Source: Asterella californica (taxonomy: Eukaryota; Streptophyta; Marchantiopsida; Marchantiales; Aytoniaceae). From it: a stretch of 64,000 nucleotides of DNA. Location of the stretch: assembly GCA_036924285.1 (NCBI GenBank), contig JAYKYS010000009.1, positions 2,294,001 to 2,358,000 of the forward strand, in the 5' to 3' direction. Below the pieces are notes generated by a model that was given only the letters and a program-made list of their open reading frames with translations, was not told the DNA's origin and ran no database searches. The position numbers were made by a program, and so were the translations under genes. Below are positions 33,766 to 45,800 of this stretch, in pieces. Every line of letters starts with the position of its first letter. Position 1 is the stretch's first letter.

Positions 33766-33993
33766 TAATATATCGGTCCGCTCCTTGGAGCTATTAGAAT
33801 ATCCTCCGGTCCGTAGTTTATCCAGAACAGGGGACCGATGGATAGAAACACAAGTAGCGGATGTACACTTCTCTTTCGTCTCGCACGAAGCGGAAATTGA
33901 ATTGTTTCGAGGGAGTGACAGACACACAGCGATTGCTCTGCAATGGATCCCGAAGGGGCCCTGCTGGGGAGGGCGAGGGCTCAAGGCGGAAGT

Positions 33994-36836
33994 ATGATTT
34001 GCAACGCCTTGGAAATTTCCCGAATTTCTGTTCGTTCGAATTTTGTTTCAGTCCAGCCTACTCGCCGTGGTTTGGAGATATCTAGACGACTTATGTGGAC
34101 GAAGAATGGACTTAGAAATTATAGTAACTTCGGTCGATTACAGTATAAAGGGAGACCGAGAGATTTTGATAGAATTCGGATTCTCCGTACCATGGCGCTA
34201 GCAGGAAGAAGTCCAGGGGAGCCGGAGGAGAGTAAGATTATAGAAGAAAGCACGAGCAAAGGTTTGAATGGAGATGATACAGGTGGAAAGTCCGAAGGAG
34301 CGAAATGGAAGGAAATTACGTCTTCTGTTGCACAGTACATGCGCGAGTTTTGGGGCGAGTTGAAGAATTTTCAAGCTGTATTGAGGAGTGGGAAAGTAGA
34401 GTGGAATGCACAAAAGATAGTCGCTGCTGCCATTTATGCTCTTATTGTGGGTGTAGTTGTGAGAGGAGCTTACATGGCTGTGTATTCACAAACACTGGGT
34501 AAGCAGAAAATGTTGAAGCTGACAGACCAGTACATGGAAAGTATAGTTCCGGAGCCGACTCCTCGAAATATCCGCCGGTGCGAACTACTGTCTTAAATCT
34601 TGTTCGTTTAAAATTTTCAGGGCAAGTTAGCAAGGCCCATCTAAATGTAAGCGTTAAGGATTCGCCTCGACAACGAGTACCTTGCACTCTAAATCTCGTT
34701 ATTCTCATCACGTGTTGTCTGTTCGGGTCATGTGAGTTGTCATTTACGACTGGGATGTTTGCTGAGGGTGGTTCTTCACCTCTTTGCACTTCGTTGGCAT
34801 TTGTTGGCCAATGCGGGATGTTGTCATCACTGAAGTCTTTGACGCATGTAGGATGAAAGAGGGAATTTGGAGAACGGAAATGCCAGAAGGGTACAGAGTG
34901 AGGAAATACAAGCTTGGCCCAGACGGGGAGTACACGCATGATTTTGATTACCCCGGAGAAAATCCTGAGGAGACGGACGACGAAAGTGATAATGTTGGCT
35001 ATGGTGCTATGAAAATGATTGATGCATCAGATGAACTCTCTGCTGAAGAGAAAGAGAAGTTAAAGAGAAATATTGCTGCTGCAAAGAAAGACAAAAGGGT
35101 CAAGAAGATAGTAGATGGAGAGATCGAAGTTGCTCAGGCCCAGGTAGATATCTTGGATCTGGTAGATAACTTTGCAGATATTCCAGAAGATGCAGAGGCG
35201 TTGCGGGCGGGAATTACTGCAGCAAGACAAGCCAAAGAAGCTTCCGAGAAAACTGAAGCATTAAATGGTGAGTATTCTGGTTTCGCCGAGCAGGTGAACT
35301 CTAGAAGTGGAAGCAGTAATATTGAAGCATGAACTGTGGGATGGCTGAAGGAACTCGCACTTTCTTTTGCTCTCTGTTACGTGGATATTGCTTATGTGGA
35401 TACTCTCTGCTTTTGCAGTTCAAAATGGAAAGGTCCACGACAGTGGTGTTACTGAGGATAAGCCCAAAATGTCTTGGGAAGAAAGACTTATGGAATGGGA
35501 ACGAATTCTTGATAGAGCTAGTTTGAAGGAGACCTTAGACACGTTCACGAGCAGATATGTAATAGATCTGAGCTGGCCTGAGATCGAAGCTAGCATTGCG
35601 AGGTCTAGGGCAGAAGCAGAAGACGAGGCTGGACCTAGTCGAGCGTTCTGGGTTGCAAGGACGTGGTGGAAGTACAGGCCGAAGCTACCCTATACGTACT
35701 TCTTGGCGAAAGTGGAAAACCTTGAGGTATTCTTTGGTTAAGACAAGTTCGGCTTTTCAGTCTTAATTTTTGTTTGCTTACTCCTTTTTAGGAACAATGG
35801 AATTATATGTTTAGAGAGAAGTAAGGATTCATGAGTTTGAAGGGCATGCCGGTGGTGGTGAAGAGTTGATGCAGGTGACGAGAAGTGAAGGTGTTATAGG
35901 TTTCAAACGTTCTGATGAGATCTTTGTGCTGCCCGACAGGTTGAAACAGCAGTTTACACCGAGGATATGAAGAAGCTTTTTATCAGAATGAAAGACGGTT
36001 TTCCTTCAGAGTTTGTGGTGCGTGTTGTTCTGAGGCACTGTACGTTTGATCTTCTAGCTTGTACGAAACACTACAGATTATTGCTCATCCTAAGAGTACT
36101 GATGATAACTGCCACAGGAGATACTTTGCGTAGATGTTAAAGCAGGTGTTAATATCGTGCCCAGTGTTTAGCTGCATCGAGAACATTTACATGTGGACAC
36201 CTTATGATAACTGCTTACGTCTGCGCATGAGGTTAGTGTTTGGGAGTAGTTCTAAGCGATTTGTATCATATCCCTGCAGGTTGATATCCCTGTCGATCCA
36301 TACTTGTACGACGTCCTTAAGAGGTGCGGCGTGGAAACTGACGTCCTTCATAGGAGCAATCTCTCATACTACGGGCGTGTCCTGCTCTCCTTAGTCCCAA
36401 GCATCATGATCATTTTGTACATCCGAGCATTTCAGTACAGAGCACAGGAGAAAGCCTCGGAAAAGATTTATGATCTTCTGAAAATGAACCGAGATCATCT
36501 GATCCTAGTGAGTATACCCAGCTCTGAGATTCTCGACCATCCATCTTTATGTTCGGGAGTTTCTCTGTTGCATTACAATGATGAAAATCATACGGCGGAG
36601 TTCTGCTTTCCATGCTGATTGATGTCATGTTTCTTTAGAAAGAGATTGTATGATTTGTACAACTTGATTGGTGACGATGAATTATTACGTATCAGCCGGA
36701 GGATGCGGCGGAGAAAGCAAAGTCACAGTACAAGGATGTAATCGTTGGAGGAGATATCTGGCAAGTTATTGACGAGATTATGATCTATATGCGCAATCCA
36801 ATGAAGTACTATGACAAGGAGGTCAAGCTACCTAGG
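33994..36836 (+). other. FTSHI4: FTSHI4 exons 1-6: transit peptide, two membrane segments, stromal linker
   Basis: Exon 1 opens with an Arg/Ser-rich, acid-poor stretch suited to a plastid transit peptide and contains helix KIVAAAIYALIVGVVVRGAY. Exon 2 is acidic and coiled-coil-like (SAEEKEKLKRNIAAAKKDKR), and is longer than I expect in seed plants. Exon 3 carries KMSWEERLMEWERIL and RTWWKYRPKLPYTYFL, a signature of this subfamily. Exon 5 carries the second membrane helix VLLSLVPSIMIILYI. Exon 6 ends in IMIYMRNPMKYYDKEVKLPR just before the ATPase domain. Confidence 0.85.
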
Positions 36837-39800
36837 GTAACAACTTGTCAAATTCTGCTCTTAGTCTATTACGTTTTTGAGGTTACGCAGAAGTAGGTGT
36901 AGAGATTTTATGTGTTGAAAGTTTGGCTTTTCTACTTTGCTGTGCAATGTCCATAATGCGCTCATAATAAGTCTGTTTAGGTCTTCTCTCTCTTTGATTG
37001 CCTTATGGCATGCTGAGTAAACCATTTTCTTGTAGAGAGTAGAGATTATGGAAGGTTTACCACTGCTTGAGCTTTGATGTGTACGTCATTCTGCTTTTGC
37101 GCACTCATCTATATCATAGGCTGCATAAGTTTAGGACATCCCGTGCTAACAAAGCTTGTTAATTGTCAGGGAATTTTGATAAGTGGACCTCCCGGCACAG
37201 GCAAAACACTTCTTGCGCGGGCCATTGCCAGAGAAAGTGGCCTTCCCTTTGTTTTTGCTTCTGGTGCAGAATTTGTGGAGTCTAGCACTGGCAACGGTTC
37301 GGATAAAGTTTTCGACATCTTCTTCACTGCAAGAGCGAACGTAACAACACTATCATGTTACCCGTTGTCCCTCTGAATTTCGTACACGCTTGCACCGTAC
37401 TATTTATTTTCATGATATGTACTCTGTGTATTTCATTCTCGAGTTACATCAAGTGTTAAGTGGTCAGTTCCGGAACTTCCTATGTACTTCACTTCCTTTT
37501 TCTACGGCTCAACTTTCTTGGCTTTTACAACGCTGCTCATGTATGTTCTTTCATTATTTTCATTGCTCATTGTTTTTCATAATTATCAGCACTTCGATTT
37601 TTTGCTATCTCTTTGCCAAGCTCACTGATTTACCACTGCACAAGACTGGGACTTTGCCCTCAGATGTCCCGGAACTGAACAGAAACTCCTGGACCGACAA
37701 GTCCTGGATGAGTCCGGAAAGTCTTCAACTTCGGTCGATTACTTCCCCTACTCATCTACAGCCTAACCCTCGCTGTTGGGTGCTGATGAAGTCAGAGAGC
37801 TGGTTGAGGTGCATGTGACGGGAGGGTGTTCCGCTGCATGCTCTGAGTGTATCTATAATTAGGTTTCTGAGTGCCTATATGCATCAGTGACCCTGTGGCA
37901 AATATTCTACCTCTGTTCTCTTCTCTTTCTTCGCTTTATATTTGCAGCCTGTCTGACAGCTTATTTCACTCGATAATTCTTTGCTCTTCAGTTTAAAAAA
38001 ATTTGAAGCTCTTCGTTGGTTCTTGGCTATCTCATTGTATGCTGGCCATTGACGATCTTCGTCGTTCTGCGTAACTCCTGCTCTTTCAGTTCATTTCCAG
38101 TTCTTTCGGTTACGCACTCGATGTTGTTAGAATCAGTCACCTTGCATCTTTCTCCGTTGCATTGCACTCTATACCAAGGGGAACCTTATCTGGAAATGTG
38201 CGTCCTGCTACACATTCCTCTCAAGTTTGCGGGTAGTTCTTGCATTTCGCTGCTATCCTCATGGACCGATGTATATTCTCGCTCACCTATCTTGTTCTTC
38301 CATATCGGCGGCGTTGCTTCCCGGAAACGAGCTGTCTGCTACAGTTTCCTAAACTCTGTCTGTTGGTTATACATTGCTAAAGCTTAAAATCTGTTTTAGT
38401 CCTTGCGCTCTTCTAGACATCAGTTTTCTATGGATCAACTGATCGGACGCATAAAATTGTCTGCACTGCATGCGGTACATGTCATCTGTGCGGCGCTTAC
38501 ACACCGGACGGACCAATCTCTGGAAATGTGTTTATGTTACACATTCCTGATTGTCTGTCCCCTGGTTAGAAATATTCTGTAACTTACGCTAAAGTTAGCG
38601 CACATTACGGCCCTGGACACTACTCAGTAAACATTTATCTGGTATTTTCCCCGATGTGAAGAAGGCTTACGATACCGTATGTAGAAATGCGGCAATGAGG
38701 CGGGTAGTTGAGAAGTTATAGCACCCCACCAATAGTGCGGTACTGATCAATGGTCGAACGTCGAATCCCTTAGATTCTGTCCTCGCTCTCCAACCCTTTC
38801 CAACATTGTCGTCAGCGATTTGTTAGAACAGTTGGATAGAGAACAGTCGATGGCTGTACCGGTAAATTCATCGACCGGAGCCATTCGGATACCAGCATTG
38901 ATATTTCGCAGAAGACTTTGCTGGTCTGGAAGAATCCGCGCTCCAAAAGATATATAACCTGTGCAAAATATAGTGTGATATGTGGTGGTTGCAGGCAAAT
39001 GTTTGTAAATGTGGGGTAATGGGTTTAAGGGACAAGGTAGACCATCACTGGAACTGGAAGTGGGACGCAGATCTCATTCCGAGAATGAAGTCTTACACTT
39101 ACCTGGGGGTGGAATTCTCTGGTGATTGTATGCGGGAGGCCACATCTCTCGTACTGTCGAGAAGGGCCATCGTAAGGTAAACGGATTCAGCAACTTCCTT
39201 GTCCGCAGAGACATTGCATCCATAGCTAAAGGAACTATATTTCTGCTCACCACTGAGGGGGAAGTTACTGTTTTCTCCGGAAACCGTGCACCATTATTTA
39301 TTCCTACACACCACCAAGGTTCACTGCTGGTTTACTGCGTCTTTGGGGGTTACCTTCAGTGTGTGGGCGTGGTCCGAGCTGCTATTCCCATATATAGCTC
39401 TACACACCACCAGGAGCTGTACCGGAACAGAATAGGAACTCCTGGACTGATGAGGCCCTGCTGAGTTGGAAAGGTCTTCAACTTCAGTTGATCACCTTTC
39501 CTACTGCCTGACCCTCTCTGCTAGGTGCCTCAGAAAACGGTTGAGGTGCATGCAACGGGAAGTGTGTATTACCGGCATGCTCTGCACTCAATACCTAACC
39601 GGTGGTAGTTAGGTATTTGAGTGCACACCTGCTCATTACCCTACAGCTGTGTCAGTGACCCTTGTGCAGAAAATTGTTTTGTCATTTTATTTCTGGTTTG
39701 TTTAACTGCGTTTGTTTCTTTGCTCCCTTGTTAACAGCTGATTTGTGAACAGATTTGCACTTTCCCTTCTTACCCCGCAGCTCTGGTGTTCATTTTCTTT

Positions 39801-42800
39801 CCCTCTGGGTTCTCCTCTGCGGGTAAGTTAAGTGTCTGAAACATGGTGCTTGCTTCGACAGCTATACTCATGTGCTCCTGGTGCTTGCGTACATCTACAC
39901 CCCTCTCTATTACAAAGAAGGTGCTTAACACCACATGGGTGGAGGATCTGCCAGTTAACAAGCCAAGCTTGGACAAAAACGATACCAGAGATTTTGATAG
40001 TTAGAATATCTATCAGAGAAGCTCTGGAACGTCTCTGAACTTGAAATTAATAACGACTGTGGAAGAGGCAATGGGCAGGGTTACCCGACATAAGACAGAT
40101 GGAGGCATCACAAAAGCCATCCTTCTCTTTACGAGAGTTTACCGGGAAAACCTGGCTTCAAGACCTACCTTAGAGAAATCCCCTACCCTAGCGAATGCCC
40201 GGCGTGGTTGCGAGACGGTACCCTGCGGGGTCATGAGGTCACTCACTCGGACTGAACTCCCTATATGGTATGTAGTCTGTAAGCTATACATGCAAACCTG
40301 ATGAGTAAGCTCTCTGGGTCTCAGATTCCGTGGTTGCCTTCAGTGTATGTGGGTAGTTCTTGCATCTCGCTGCTAACCACCTAGACCGGGATATGTCGAG
40401 TCTTTATCTTTGATTAAGTCTGTTCACCTACGCCACGCTTGGATAAGTTCTTATCGCAACTTAAAAACTGGTAACCTATGTTAGTTTCCATACCGGGGGT
40501 CCTGACCTGACCCCACCCCGGGTATTCGCTCTTTTCTACATATCATGGAACACCCGGCACCCTTCTTCGCTTAAAGCATGGACAATTTTAGCGCACAGTG
40601 ATTCCAACCTCTACGACGTACTTGTCTTGGTTTTATATTCATGGGTTACGTCAAGTGTAGACTTGAGTATATTGAATCTTGTTAATTCTTGTGAAATTCA
40701 GGCACCGGCTTTCGTCTTTATAGATGAGATTGATGCGTTGGCCGGGAAGAATGTGAATGATGATGCGGAGCGACGGGCGACCTTTGAGCAGCTTTTGGCA
40801 GAGCTGGATGGCGAGTACGTCCGTTAACCCGAAGATGTCTTTTTACAGCATATTAATATGCAAATCATTACCAGTGGGGTATTGACGTCTAGCCGGAAGA
40901 CGAGAATGGGGAGCTAACTGAAATTCTACATTGAGTTCTTGAATTAGCTTTTAGCATCTCAGTGTTTAGTGACCTTTGATTCTGCTTCTGCGTCACAGAC
41001 CCGAGGATACTGATGTGGATCGGTACTCGCTTCGTCAAGCTGTTATCCTTATATGTGCAACAAATCGCCCAGACGAGTTAGATGAACAGTTCATGAGGCC
41101 AGGGCGAATCGATCGTGAAATTCACATTGGTCTTCCGGGAGAAGAAGAACGTATTGCCATTTTTGGTGTTCATAGTCAAGGCAAGCGTTTAGCAGAAGAC
41201 GTTGACTTTTCTAAGGTACTTGTGGTTAAAGTCGTCGTGAAATTTACTATAATACTATGATTCTTATACACTTGGTACTTAGAAGGAGTTTAGGTGGTAG
41301 GTCCAGAGAAGCGTCAAGTATGTATTGGCCGGATTGACCTTGTTTGAATTATCAATAGATGAGCTGTTCTTAGCCTTGTCTTCAGAGACCATACTAAAGG
41401 AGAGAGTATTGGTTGAAACAAATGTGAAGGAGAGTAGCAAGTCTGTCCAGACACACTTTGATAAGGTGAATGAGAATACTGCGAAATTAGTGGCGAAAAA
41501 TTGAAGGACATGTTGGTACCAGTTTGTGTTGTCCCTACCGAGTGTTTTCTAAGAATGTTCATGTCACCTGCTAAGTTCTGACCGCTCTGTTTGCAATCTG
41601 TGATGCAGCTTGTGTTCCGAACTATCGGTTACTCGGGCGCTGATATCAGGAATCTAATCAACGAAGCTGGAATCATGGCAGTAAGTATTCACTCGAGTAG
41701 CAGTCTTTTCTGTGGCCGCAGACTGGCGTTGAATAAGGTTAAGAAGTGTTCTTTTGCATCAGGTCAGGAAAGGACACGACCAGATTACGCAGCAAGATTT
41801 AATGGACGTGCTAGATAAACAGCTGTTTGAGGGCATGGGTGTCGTTCTCATGGACGATGAGCAAAAGCGAGTTGAGGACAAGGTAGGCTCCACTTAAGCT
41901 CCAGTAATACCTTTACTTGGTCTCCAACTCATCAAAAGTAGAGTTGATGTGGAACCAAGATTGAACTTGGATATAATAGTGCTAACTGCGCATCTTATTG
42001 TGGTGATGGACTGTAACACTCCGAGAACAGTAAAGCTGTCATCTGTCGCTGTTCTTTGACATCTGTCATGGCCGCAGATACCAGTGGAAAGCAAGAGATT
42101 ATTGGCTGTTCATGAAGCTGGCCATGTTCTTCTGGCGCACCTTTTCCCAAGTTTCGATTGGCATGCCTTCAGTCATCTGCTCCCAGGAGGCTCTGTAAGA
42201 ATTGCTAACTACTCTATGGCTCTATATCTGCCATTCTAGACGTATGATTATAACTACTCGATGGATCGTGTGTGACGTATGAATATAACTACTCTATGGC
42301 TCGCGTTGTATTCACTGCCCACTACGTCTACTTTTTATTGCCCGAGTACTTGTGCGCCTTGCTCCCTTACGACTTATGGTTCCTTCCTGCTGCCGTGTCT
42401 AGGCTATGTACTAGTCTCTTCCAACTGAGCCATTAGGGTTCAGTTAGACACCAGTCTGTAATTGCCTCTGGGTATATAAGCCTACGCTTCGATCTACCTC
42501 ATACATTCGTTTTTTCACTCTATACCTTCTGACTCCAAAGGCTCCTCGACTCCCGGCCTCTTTTACGCTTTCTTCTTTTCTGTACTATTACGTTTTCAGA
42601 GCAGGCCAACGTAGTTTAGTTAGTACAGCACTATGTCCAGCGCTTCTACCCGCAACAACATCTGCCCCAGTGTATTCTGGCGCGGTCTAGTCTGTCTACC
42701 TCAGTTGGCTGGTGCCTGAAAAGTTTCCTTCGCCGACCTTCTTCAAGTTTCAAGTTTCGGTACTAGTTCCCTTTTCTTTTGTTGCTGGCTTCGTTCTTCA

Positions 42801-45800
42801 CATACGTTTAGGCGAAGCGATGTGTGCCCGTTAATTTGGTTGCCAAGCTCACTGATCTACCACTACACAAAGACTGGGAGTTTGCCCTCAGATGTCCCGG
42901 AACTGAACAGAAACTCCTGGACCGAAGGCCCTGATGAGTCGGTTAAGTCTTCATCTGCTTGACCACTTTTCCTACTCATCTACAGCCTAACCCTCTCTGT
43001 TGGGTGCTGATGAAGTCAGAGAGCAGCCTGAGGTGCATGCGACGGGAGTGTGTTCTGCTGCATGCTCCGAGTGTACATTGTGGTAATTAGGCTCTTGAGT
43101 GTACACCTTCTCAGTACCTAAATGCATCAGTGACGCACTGGCATAAATACGTTTTTCTTTTATTTTTTTACTACCTCTGTCTGTCTTCTCCCCGCATTCA
43201 CTCGCTAAATCGATGCTCCTCAACTCACCTCAACTCACCTCAACCAACTCTCCCATACTTTGATCTCCGTATGAAGGGACAAACTCATACAGCCTTGTCT
43301 CTTACTTTCTGCCATTCGTACCTCTTTCTCATTAGAGAAGGAGACTACTGGCACGAAGGCGGCACGTATGGAGGAAAGTAAGAGAGATAATGCTTTATCA
43401 ATTTGTTGCTTCTAGCGAGCATAGAGGTAGGGTAGACCAACCGATCCAATGGAGTTATAGCTCCAGGGCCAAGGGCCAAGAGCCACGCAAGAGTTCAGCA
43501 CATGGTACGAGAAAGTGTCAAAAGAAACTCAAGAATACGTTCTTGGAACGGCCATACACCTTAACGACTACAGCTTCTCCGGGTTCACTGCGTTTTGGGG
43601 TTACCTTCTGTGTGTGGGAGTGGTCCGAACTGCTATCCCCATGTACCAAACACATGTGTACTTCTCCGGGTTCGCTGCGTTTCGGGGGTTTTACAGTTCG
43701 CAATTGTGAGCGTGGTCGGGAGTGCTATTCCCATGTAATCACTTGCAGTGGCCTTTCCATTAGTTGCGGTTACTGTGTACTTCAATGGGTTATTCTAATG
43801 GGTGTTACCTTCTTTTTTGAGCGTGGTTCTTGTTCCTTAGGTGAACTATCAGATTCCACAACCAACCATATATACTCACTGGCACCTAGTATATAAACTG
43901 GTGTGGTAGTTAGGTGTTTGAGGTACACCTACTCATTACCTGCAGCTGTGTCCGTGACTTTTGTCGGGAGAATTGCTTCTAACCTCTACCTTCTTCATGG
44001 TTGACAATCTGGTGTTGTAAAAGTTGGTTCGATTATTCCCCATTCATGCACTCTGTTTTCGGCCTATCGCCTCAAGGACTTATGGGGAGATGGCGAATGT
44101 CCCCCTCTTTGCTACCCACTATGTACTCCGTTGGGCTCTCTGGGCTTTGGGGTTTACCTTCAGTGTGTGCGCGTAGTCTGATCGTTCTGCTATGCTCATG
44201 TACCAGCACTATACTCATGGACGAATATATCTATCTATCTTATGTTACTCTTGAAGGATCTGCGAGTAATTCTTTTGACGTGAGTGAACACCGCATGCGT
44301 GTGAACGAATCTTTGTAGGAGGCGGCTCTTTCAGTTTTCTTCCCGAGGCAGGAGATGCTACAACTGGGTTACACAACAGTCGGATATGTGAAGATGCAAA
44401 TGGTTGTAGCACATGGCGGGCGATGTGCAGAACGGCTCCTTTACAACGATAACATAAGCGATGGTGGACAAGATGACCTTGCCAGAATATCATCGGTACA
44501 TTTTTCTGTGGACCTATACTTCTGGTTGTGAGCAGCAAGAGTGGACTTACCAGTATAGACTAAAGGTAACGGAGTTGATGTTCCATAGCCCTGAGTCATG
44601 CATCGTAACGAGGAGTTTTGGTCAGCTGAGAGTATCGCGCAACGGGCCACTCCGACTCAGGGTATCGCTGTCCTAAATTCTGAACTGTGTCTAAAAGTTG
44701 GGTTTGTGCAGATGGCCAGGGAGTTGACCATCAGTAACACAAATGAGCGATTAGGTTTGCTGCCTATGAAATGGCAAGACACACTCGATGCACCTAAACT
44801 TCCTGGGGAAGTGGAACTAGTGCCAAACGAGGTATGTCCAGCTATGGATACGACCGTCTCACTGTTGAGGTTTCATCCGGTCTATTGCTAGTTTTGTTTT
44901 CAAGCTTAAGGATTAAAATGGGCGTTCTAATCGCGAGGCGTCAGAACTTTTACTACAGATACGAGCTCAGGTGCAATCTCGTTTAGCGTTCTGGACGCCT
45001 GCGTTGTCCATCGCTGCTCTTAAGTCCTTTCTAGTCTTGTTTATTAGGGTTAGTGATAACGAGTGAGCTTATTGTCCATTGCAGTGGGACAGACCCGGTT
45101 CTCAGATCGCAAATATGACTGTGGAGCTCTCCGAGTTGTTTACTCGGGAGGTTACGAAGGTATGTGCTCCAAACTTGACCTCTAGAGTTCGCGCTCAGTG
45201 CACGGCTATTGTGGGTTATGTGTGCTCTCGTATCTACGTTGCCTGAGGCCTTGGCCATAATTGTTGAGGAGATTCAGAGGATTGTTTGAATGTGTTAACG
45301 AGTCCAACAGATCGTTTTCATTGTTTTTGTTGGATATACTCCATCCCGTATCTGTGAGCTTCTGGACCCGACTTCAGTTTTCAGCTCTCTCCCATTCGTT
45401 TAATCACGTCGTCTATGACGGGCTGTTTTCATCCTCCCTTAGAGTTAGGGTTGGTGTAATCTACCACCTGGGGAATCCAGAAAGGTTATGTGGGTAGAAC
45501 TTGCTGCAACTTGTTGCCAGGTTTGAACGTTTCATCTGACATGAGCTGTACTAAAGGTTCTGATGCGCGATTTATCTTCTGTTTGTTATGTGGACAAAGA
45601 GTTGTATTGTACTAACCTAAAGATCAACTCAACCTGTTTTGTGAGTGTAGTATTTGGAGGACACGGAGGAGATGGCAATGGAAGCGTTAGCAAAGAATCG
45701 GCACATTCTGGATAAGCTGACTGAAGTACTCCTTGCCAAGACCAAATTGAGTGGCTTTGTAAGTATAGGTGGTTGCTGGGCAACGCCCTCTTCCCGGTTT

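Larger units (their letters stand above)
37170..41882 (+). other. FTSHI4: FTSHI4 exons 7-11: AAA+ ATPase module
   Basis: Exon 7 holds Walker A (GPPGTGKT). Exon 8 holds Walker B (VFIDEID) and RRATFEQLLAELDGE. Exon 9 holds the sensor-1 region (ICATNRPDELD) and the second region of homology with both arginines (RPGRIDR). Exon 10 holds YSGADIRNLINEAGIMA. Exon 11 holds the helical lid segment and DVLDKQLFEGMGV. No ATPase residue is missing. Intron 7, which separates Walker A from Walker B, is 3.36 kb and full of repeats. Confidence 0.9.

Noticed and set aside
33943..33993. Upstream ATG of FTSHI4 adding 17 residues
   Set aside because: The extension is acidic and Gly/Ala-rich at its start, which suits a plastid transit peptide less well than the second Met. 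It remains possible.
37700..37725. CTGATGAG/GAAA text in repeat R1 resembling a hammerhead ribozyme core (also at 39,445 and 42,930)
   Set aside because: The segment between CTGATGA and GAAA cannot form stem II, copies disagree at core positions, and no stem I or III partners were found.
37390..38387. ORFs of 120-140 codons in FTSHI4 intron 7
   Set aside because: They fall in repeats R1 and R3, differ between copies, and match no protein family.
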